Part shown: positions 56,412-64,000 of the stretch, in pieces
How the letters are laid out: each line of letters opens with the position of its first letter
Numbering within the stretch: position 1 is the stretch's first letter
From: Stachybotrys elegans
Lineage: Eukaryota; Ascomycota; Sordariomycetes; Hypocreales; Stachybotryaceae
Assembly (NCBI GenBank): GCA_020746835.1
Contig: JAGPNK010000016.1
Location: forward strand, 744,001-808,000
Length of the DNA: 64,000 bases
Direction: 5' to 3'
The notes under the pieces: generated by a model
The model's database searches: none
What the model was told of the DNA's origin: nothing
Seen by the model: the letters and a program-made list of their open reading frames with translations, nothing else
Translations under genes and position numbers: made by a program

Positions 56412-59400
56412 AGCGGGAGCGAAGACAGGAGGAGATGGAAGAGGGGAGGTGGAAGATGAAGAAGTAGAGCGGAGAGGGAGGCTACTTGTAGTCAGTCGGC
56501 GATTACCATCCATATATATATATGTGTGATATGTATATATATAAGAGATGAAATCGTTTCCACTTACAAGCCAGTGAAAGATGAAGAAGTAGAGTGTATA
56601 TGGAAGATAAAAGTAGAGAGTGGATGCGAGGCGTAGGACTGGGAAGCACGGAAGAAGGATGGGTGTGTTTAAATGGGTTCCAAGGGGCCGATTGTTTTAA
56701 ATACTCGGGGAGGCGCAAGTCGTTGACCTGCAGAATTGGAGGATGTGAATATACTTTCCTTTTCTCGTCCTGGCGGCTGCCGCCATTTTTTTCTTCCCAA
56801 GCCACAGATGATATGATTGCTCCGGGGCTAGCCACCGCTTAGGAATATTCCGAATGCCTCACCAAAATGGCACGAAATCAGTCAACTCACAACGGGGGCT
56901 CGACTGCTATTCGTAGCAACGAGGCGGAGGCGCATCACGCGTAGAGAAAATTCTACCCAGAAAAGCAAAAACAAGAGAGAAAAATTTTGCACGAGGAAAG
57001 GAAAAACCAAAATAAACAAAAAACCTCAGCCATATCATTTGAGAGTCATCAAGCCATCTCGCTCGCCTATTCTTCTCCACCTTGTTGGGCGATATCGCCA
57101 GACACGGCAAGCTTCAACCGGCAGATGGCAGACGGGAGACAGGCAGGCACGGCCCCGAGGGGTGGCTCCCTCCGCTCATACATCTGCCCGCCGGTCAACA
57201 GACAAAAAGCCCAGGGGCTTGAATCATGCATTACGATCGACTAATCTCTGCTTATGCCTGTCTGTGTCGACTAATATCTCGAAAATCTGGGATATTCCCA
57301 GTACATGGTTGCACGAGAGGGGACGATCATCGTTGCATATGCTTCCCTGGTCCCACGAGGGAGGACGCAAAGGCAATTAGCACCCGTACCCCTGAAAGGC
57401 TCCCCTAGAGTTTTGAGCACGACGGCACACGTGAACGAACCGCCGTCGAGCTCGAGTGCCGGAGCATGGGGCATAGATCTCCATGCCCTGTATGTAGTTC
57501 CGGGTGGGGGGAAAGTGCTAGAGCCTAGCCCTGGTGGCTGGCTAGTACGAAGCCCGCTCGGCTTTGCCTGGGCAAGAGGAGTGGCTGTATTGATCTCGAC
57601 CGATGCTGAGGAAGGGATGGGCTTGGATGGCTTGGATGGCTTGGAGAATAGGATGTTGTTCGCATCACATGACGGCACTTGCCTCGCTACCTAGCCGAGC
57701 CCAGGACGTCGACGCTGGCCCAGGCCGTCTGAGAGCCACCATGGCCGGAACCAGAGGGAGGTAGGTGACTCGCTCAGTGGCTGGCTTTGCTTTTTGTTTT
57801 GCTTGACCACGAGTGAGCGCGCGCGAGCGCGCGAGCTGTGCCTGTCCGTCGGTGCCCGGATGTGTAGGGCACCAGGTTGCTCGCTCTAGATTCCGCCGTG
57901 GACCTCAGGGGGGTGCGAGAGAAGGGAGGGGGTGAATACGGATGGGGAAACAAGTCGTGATGGAAACAGTCTTGAGCAAACAGCCACACACCCCGCAGCA
58001 CCTTACCTCCTTCTACACTACGTCTCGACACTGCATAGGTAGGAACAGAAAGCATGCGCGCGCAACGTTGGCGTCAAGGGGATAGAAGCAGTTAATGGCC
58101 AAAGACGGGCTTGGCACGGAGGTCCAGGACCAGGACGGCAAAGACGGCGTATCAACTCGGCCCCTTTGCTGTCCATCACCCTAAATATCAAGGCCCTTGA
58201 GCTCCCCCCCTTCTTCCCTAGCGTCACACCGCGTCATCGGGCTTGGATCTTTCGGTCCATGCTCGTGTCGTCTCCTCTCCCTTTTGCTAGGGCAGCTAGG
58301 GTCGTTGAGCCTGTAGTGTGTGTGCGTGTGGTGCGTCCGCTCTCGTCGTAGCGTCCTGGTTGGCTCTCGTTGACTGCTCCCTGCATTGCCATCGGCCCTC
58401 CTTCGGTATGAGAGACTCTCGTTGAGCTTGTCATCGAGTCGTGCAGTAGGGCCTTTCAGCTGTCAACGGCGGAAGATGCGAGCTGTGGCCGTGGGCCTCG
58501 AATTGGGTTGAATGGAAATGACACCTTGTTTCATCTTTCCCCAGCCGCAGCTGTGCTTCAACTTCAGACTAAGAATCCAAGGTTCCACTGTGCCTGATGG
58601 TCTTACCAGGGACCACTCTCAAGCAGAAGCAACAAAGTGAGAGAAAAAAGGAAAAAGAGAAAAACAAGATCCATAATAACATATGCCATCTCTGACCCAG
58701 CTCTACCACCACCGAGCTCGACTCCAGCCTCCCCCTCCCCCCCCTCCCAAAGACCAAAGATCAGGATCAGAGCGGATCAAGACACACCGGCTGCTCCTCG
58801 ATGGCACGCACGATCCCGATCTAAACTCGCTCGCCCGTCCGCCACCCAACTCCCCTTCCCACCAAACTACTGACCATTGCCATGCCATGGATGCCTTCTT
58901 GTTGCGCCGAGGCCCCTCAGACGTAGCTCCTCAGACCTAGCTGGGCCATTCACCATCCACCCTGGCGTGCCGGTGCTAGCAACGTCTTGGGCCCAGGCTC
59001 GATTACCTGAACGCAACGGCCAATCAGCAAACCCCTACCTCAAACCAGCCGGTAACCGCTTATCACGGGCGGTCCCTCCGACACCCGTCGTCTCCTTCAC
59101 AAGGCGTTGCATGGTTGCCTCTTCGCCCGCTTTGGCGCTGGCTAGCCGGTATCGCCATGTGAATCCTGATGCCAATTCATTCATTCACCATCATCACATC
59201 CCGTCGGAGGCAGCCCCTTGCCACCCTCCCCCCGCCCCCGTCGACTATATCAGGAAAAGAAGGAGGGAGGAATAGCAACGCACAAGAAACGGGGTCGCGG
59301 CGACTATCGGTTCACCGAGTCAGTCGTGCATCAGGGGCACTGCTGCGCCATTTGACCACGTCCCTGCTTGCTACAGCCCCTGAGGATGATCACAACTCGA

Positions 59401-60905
59401 AATTCGCGGTCGCAAGCTCTGCAACCCGTGACAAGCATCAGGTCATGCTAATGACCCGAGAGGGATGCCCTCTGTTGGTGCTATATTTGACCTGGCCAGA
59501 ATGCTCCCTGCCGGCGGCAATACTGTCGACCATCCCTATCCCTAGGTCACTAGCTTATTAGCACTTCGCGGGCTCAGTGAGTAGTAGTCGGGGATAACCA
59601 ACCATGTAGGAAGGCCTGGGGGGCATCCAATACCGCTGTGCCCAGCCCAGCACTTGGCGAAGGCGGTGAATAACACCATAGAAAACAAAGGAATCCAATA
59701 ACTCGTCAAAAGATCCTGTGGCAGCGAACCTGCTCAGAGCGTGGCGTTTTGTGAGGCGGGTCTAGATGGACGGATGCCGCCGTCGGGTGATTGACCAGAC
59801 CAAGACGCGGACGAGCATTACCAACTAGACACGAAGGGACTTGGGCCACCTACATTCCCTAGCATCTTGGCTGTCGGCCAGCCCACCAGCGACATACAGG
59901 TACGAATATATTCCCGCACCAACACACCGAAAGAAGACTCGGTCCCAAAAATGGTGTACATCATAGGACGCCACATTCCTATGAGCCCGGTTCTCCAGCC
60001 TACTCTCAAGGCCACTCACTCTCCGAGCAAGCTTTCTCAGCACGTGAAGGAGCAAACGCTTCTGCTTGTTTGGGACCCAAAGTCTCGCTGGCTTTGGTTC
60101 TGGGCCTGAGGCCGGGATATGTGTATCTGATCTCTTGTCTCGCTACCTACACAACAACCGTTCAGTGCTTCGAAACTAGTCGTATAAGGCGACCGTTGCC
60201 CGCCGGCAAGGATGTCCCTGCTTGCAAAACACCAACAGGGTCGTGGTCGCATTCGTGGTAGTACATATTATGTATATGTAGGTACGGATACGTCGTTTGA
60301 TTTCATTGTTGACCTCACACCCCACCCCCTTCCCTTCCAACTGGGCATTTTGCGAATTCCGTTTTGTTGCAGGGTGCTGATTGCATCGTATCGCATCTCG
60401 CAGGGTCGGCCGGGAGTGGGGAGGAGGGGGGGGAGTCCTTGCGGCCGTCTCTCCGCATGCACGGCAGGGCCTGTAGCAATCCTGGAGTGACAACCCAGCG
60501 ACTGCAGGTCGTTGGTCTAGCCCAATCCCATTTGTTCCTGGCTTGACCATTGGTTGAACCAGGAACCGAAGCCCTGGCAGGCTAAGCATGGCGGGATCCG
60601 CATGCAAACCTGACACCAAGCCCCGATGGACTATCATGCCTTCCCCGCCGGGGCTAACCCCACCGCTGCTCCGTTTTAGCCTGTCATGTTGAACACCTCG
60701 ATATGGTCCCCAGTCGACCCGTCGATCACTGGCTGGCGCCGTGACTCCATATTTCCGCGGTGCCGTGCCCCCTACATGGTAGTACACAGCTTGACCTCGA
60801 GAGAGTCGTTGGGTTTTGCTTTGCCCCTGTCGCCCGGGAGGCCTCGCCGACATCAATCCCGGCTGGATCGGCAACCTCCGAAGTTGTATTTGTACCACCA
60901 AGCTT
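56412..60905. promoter_or_regulatory. Large gene-free region upstream of the WOPR gene (4.5 kb)
   Basis: TDP1 ends at its right edge on the same strand, so the whole stretch is upstream of the WOPR gene. It begins with TA repeats (56513-56542) and a candidate leader intron. A GGCTTGGAT triplet repeat sits at 57620-57645. Several CGAGCGCG and C-run blocks occur (57815-57835, 58736-58748). I could assemble no conserved gene on either strand. The 129-codon (57305-57694) and 241-codon (60901-60176) frames show no family likeness. Confidence 0.4.
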
Positions 60906-63138
60906 TCAAGCGTTCAGGAAGAGCCAGGGCTCGTCTCCTGCCTCATATCGCGGTGCAGGCACCTGCATCGGAACAGGAACTGCGCCGCTGAAAACACTCA
61001 TCTCGACCCTGCCACATTCGCCCCCCCCCCTTGACTGCCCATTGTTGCCGGTCTTGTTACTGTTGAAGTCGCCATCTGCCGTCTTGGCCCTTGACGTCTC
61101 TGGTCCAGCCACTGGAACCACCACACCACACTCCCAGTTGCGACAGGTCAGCTTAGCTTTCCCAGAGGCTCGATCCCGCACTATCCGCCCCCTGTTATCG
61201 TTTATGCGACATTCCTAGTCAGCCCACCGATCACCGAGATCATGTATAGTGCAAGATTGCCCACTTACCAAGCGCTTTCAGACAAGTTGGCGCTGCCCAC
61301 ATATGCCCAACCCAGCCCTTTCGGCCCCTCCGTTGATGCACGTCTCGCACTCCGGACGAATATCAGTTTGCTGTGCATCAATAGACCAGTCCGAGTGTTG
61401 ATGCAGTCGCGCACCAGCTGCCGTGGGAAGGTGGGGGATCGCCACCATTTCTCCTGGAAGCAAATCGTACCAGCCGCCTATTCGCGCATCAGCACTACGT
61501 GTCCGTCCAGGTATTTAGCTCCCCAATGAACAACGCGGAGCTTACTCACAGGTGTGCCTCCCTTGCTCTGGCGAACCGTGCGCTCTGTGGGGAAATATAT
61601 CCGGAAGTGATCTTGAATTTGGGCGGAGGGATGGGTGGCTTTACCCGAACCCTTATTGCGACTTGCCCTCGACTTGAATTCTTTCATACCATCATCCCCT
61701 ACAAGCGAGTGTTAGGCAACGTTTTCTTCTTCACAGAGCATGTCATCGATGTACCTTGGCAAGCATAGTAAATGGCGTGGATGAAGTCGTGGTTGAGGGA
61801 TCCCAACGAGGCACACTGGACCATCATTGTCAGATGCTTCTGCGGAGATGTGGTATGGTCGGGCATCGCCAGTTTGGGGTACCCACCGTCAGATCGACCT
61901 CAACGGGATCATCTGTAGCCAGACCAAGTGCAGCCACGCTAGCTCCTAGGCCACAGTACCCTAAGGACGGGGCGTTTGTGAGTGACAATCGATGCGGGGG
62001 TAAAGGTCATGAAGGGCGTACCATTTTGTGTCATGGATTTGTCTGAATGCCCCCCGGGGCTGCGATGCCACTATCAGCGCCATGGAACGAGCATTTGATG
62101 GGTTTCTGGACAACCTACATGGTGTAGACAAAACCCAGCTGTTCGGTTCTCGAAAAGTCATAGTTGTTGAGGCTATGCACCATACCGGGTTCCACGCCTG
62201 TTGCCGCAAGGAAATTTCCGAGCTCCGTGCTAAATCTGGTAGACCGGTGCTCCTTAGGGTTTGGCAATCGGGGTAGGTCAATGATGAAGACCATCTGGTG
62301 TTTGCCGGTCAGCGACAAGCCACGGATTCCGACAGAGAGGACAACCGACATTCTCCATCACACCACTTTCACCCCAATCATATGGGACGAGATTTCCAGT
62401 AGGAACAACTACTCGCAAGTAGTTAGGGTACTTCAGAAGCTGAAGCTTGGAGTGCATGGAGCCGGGTCCATTCATCCGAGGAAAGCAGAACTTGATGCCT
62501 GGCGGCGCATTAGTCCGCATAGTCTCCTTCTAAGCACATGTCAGTGGCTGGATGGTGGTCGTTTAGGCTGCGCGTTGATCTCGTACCTGGGCTTCGTCAC
62601 CCGCGTAAGCCAGGAGGAGAAGTTTGGTTTTCCTCATGTCTAGTTTCGACATGATCCACTCCTCATCCCATTGAAACGACGATAGGACAGCCAACATTAG
62701 TTCATGACGGTTCCAGATTTCCTCGATCTTGATATCATCGGGTGTCCGCGGATAGCCGCGGGCCCAGGTCCTCTTTACCACACCCCGAGGAAACGGTACG
62801 CTACCAGTTGTCTGGAGCTGGGCATTTACCGCAAGCTTTTTGGGAGGAGGAATCTCGATCACATCATCATCATCCTCGTTATCCGATGGCGCACGACGTT
62901 TCTTGGACAATCTTCGGAGTCGTTCTTCCTCCATCTGCTTTCGGTTGAGCGCAAGGGATCCAAAGATTGTTCCCCCCCCCTCGGATTTTTCGTCTGTTGA
63001 CAGCGCCGGATTTTCATCAGATCCATGACCTTTGGCCTGTGTCGTATCCTGTAGGGAGAGAGCAATGGCATAACGGAGCTGCTCATCCTCATCAGCATCA
63101 CTGCCCAATTCGGGCAAGGCAGGTGGTGAGCTGCCCAT
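60906..63138 (-). CDS. TDP1: Tyrosyl-DNA phosphodiesterase Tdp1 with an N-terminal ubiquitin-interacting motif
   Basis: Nine exons (63138-62587, 62529-62350, 62294-62119, 62059-62022, 61960-61887, 61815-61755, 61698-61550, 61477-61269, 61191-60906) join in phase to 574 residues. Residues 16-33 (DEDEQLRYAIALSLQD) form a ubiquitin-interacting motif. A basic nuclear signal (KKRRAP) follows. The first HKD motif is MHSKLQLL (H210, K212) with VVVPTGNLVPYDWGE. The second is LMHSKLIFVR (H445, K447) with WAYVGSANLSESAWG. The C-terminus has NWECGVVVPV and EPWLF. All catalytic residues are intact. Tdp1 removes stalled topoisomerase I peptides from DNA 3' ends in the nucleus. Exons 4 to 6 are only 38, 74 and 61 bp, so the gene is not visible in one frame. 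Two G-runs (9 and 10) lie inside coding exons. Confidence 0.93.
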
Positions 63139-64000
63139 GTCGTCACTGTATGGTAAGTGAGTGACGGGGGGGAAACCGCATGGAACGGGTCCCGACAAGG
63201 CGATTAAAAGAAACAGTCGCCTTGAATCTAGCGGCACGTTATTGTGCGCAGAGATGATATCTCAGAGTATCGGGTCGGCGTAGGTGCAAGACTACTAGGA
63301 GGTACTTGGGTGACGGACCATTCGATGGCTGAAGAATACGCGAATCGCGCTATCACGTGGCGAGCCTCGCAAGCCACACAATTGCAATGCTTAGCCACAG
63401 TCAACTGCCTTTCACTACCTACCACCCGAAACCCCGTGGCAGGCGTGAATGAATGAGAATTTGAAGCTGAAACAGACCCGTTGGTTTTGAATTTGAACTA
63501 CTTCGCCAATGCGGACGGCCGGGAAGGCCTGCCGTTAGGTAAACCAGATACCCACAAGCCAGCCGAAGTACCTCACATGGATTAAATACAGCCCTTGAGT
63601 TGCAATGACTCCTCCTAATGCAGAGGCATGTGCATGTCTACGTAGCCAAACCACAGGTGACCACACTAGATCTTTCATTCGACAGGAAAAGAAGGTTACA
63701 TCATGCGGTCAAGTATGAGCAAGGACAGGCTTTGAAACTTAGCCCTGCACACGCCACCACCATGTGTTGACCGACAGCACTTTTAAGGAAGGTTTATCAG
63801 TACATGTTGGTAGCTTGAATTAACTTTTTACAATGACCTATTTATCCGCTCTCGAAGAGGATACAAGGAGATGATGTCCATAACTCGCTAAATTCTTTGG
63901 TCTCATGCGCCTAGCAACCCCAAACTCCGTCATCAGAGCGACGCAAATACCACCAAGGAGCAGACAATCCTTCTGCCGTAAGAAACGCCGAAAAGCCCGT
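63139..64000. promoter_or_regulatory. TDP1 upstream region to the window end
   Basis: The open frame continues upstream of the TDP1 ATG only with non-ATG codons. A CACGTG lies at 63354-63359. From 63450 to the end the sequence is AT-richer and I see no gene. Confidence 0.35.

Noticed and set aside
56513..56542. TA-rich repeats as a possible replication origin or transposon remnant
   Set aside because: Only simple dinucleotide repeats without terminal inverted repeats or an origin consensus. A leader intron explains the location better.
57305..57694. 129-codon + strand frame upstream of the WOPR gene
   Set aside because: A facing antisense frame of equal length exists, and there is no family likeness. 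The repeat GGCTTGGAT explains part of it.
60176..60901. 241-codon minus-strand frame just after TDP1
   Set aside because: No domain, mixed codon use and no homology that I can recognise. It is probably 3' untranslated and promoter sequence.

Overview
This window is nuclear DNA of a filamentous ascomycete (Pezizomycotina). The gene set looks like a Sordariomycete, probably of the order Hypocreales, but that placement is inferred from protein recognition only. The evidence is that genes carry many short GT-AG introns (mostly 48-90 bp, about 56 located), protein families are fungal (Las21, Erg3, Rco-1/Tup1, WOPR regulator, Rmp1, Tim8), intergenic regions are pyrimidine-rich and codons end mostly in C or G. 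No tRNA, rRNA, transposon, CRISPR, plasmid or viral element was recognised.

Layout, left to right: Nop4 (-, cut by the window edge); condensin subunit Ycg1/Cnd3 (+); GPI-ethanolamine-phosphate transferase Las21/Gpi7 (-); an FAD oxidoreductase (+); a PNRC/Edc1-motif protein (-); RBX1/Hrt1 RING protein (+); signal peptidase subunit Spc1 (-, three small exons); a CorA/Alr-type Mg transporter (+); a Siz/PIAS SUMO ligase (+); TRAPP subunit Trs33 (+); malate dehydrogenase (-); ribosomal protein eL28 (-); a small membrane protein (+); Erg3 C-5 sterol desaturase (-); Tup1/Rco-1 corepressor (+); RNase MRP subunit Rmp1 (-); an Avt1-type vacuolar amino-acid transporter (+); a Ran1/Ksp1-type kinase (-); enolase-phosphatase E1 Utr4 (+); 25S rRNA methyltransferase Bmt2 (-, frameshifted); ribosomal protein uL23 (+); Tim8 (-); a small basic DUF2423-like protein (+); a WOPR/Gti1-Pac2 transcription factor of the Sge1/Ryp1/Wor1 type (-); and tyrosyl-DNA phosphodiesterase Tdp1 (-, nine exons).

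The genes do not form a pathway or a secondary-metabolite cluster. They are dispersed housekeeping and regulatory genes: ribosome production (Nop4, Rmp1, Bmt2, eL28, uL23), ER and membrane work (Las21, Spc1, Erg3, Trs33), chromosome and DNA maintenance (condensin, Tdp1), ubiquitin/SUMO (Rbx1, Siz) and regulation (Rco-1, kinase, WOPR). Strands alternate unusually regularly (20 of 24 neighbouring pairs change strand), so most genes sit in divergent pairs sharing a promoter region. Three regulators have very large upstream gene-free regions: the kinase (5.4 kb), the WOPR factor (4.5 kb) and rco-1 (3.6 kb, shared with ERG3).

I found no convincing new biological system. The most useful leads are the Bmt2 frameshift at a homopolymer, a ubiquitin-interacting motif on Tdp1, an AUG-depleted leader with two tiny uORFs before the Mg transporter, tandem repeats in a ribosomal-protein intron, and a histidine cluster in the Avt1-like transporter.
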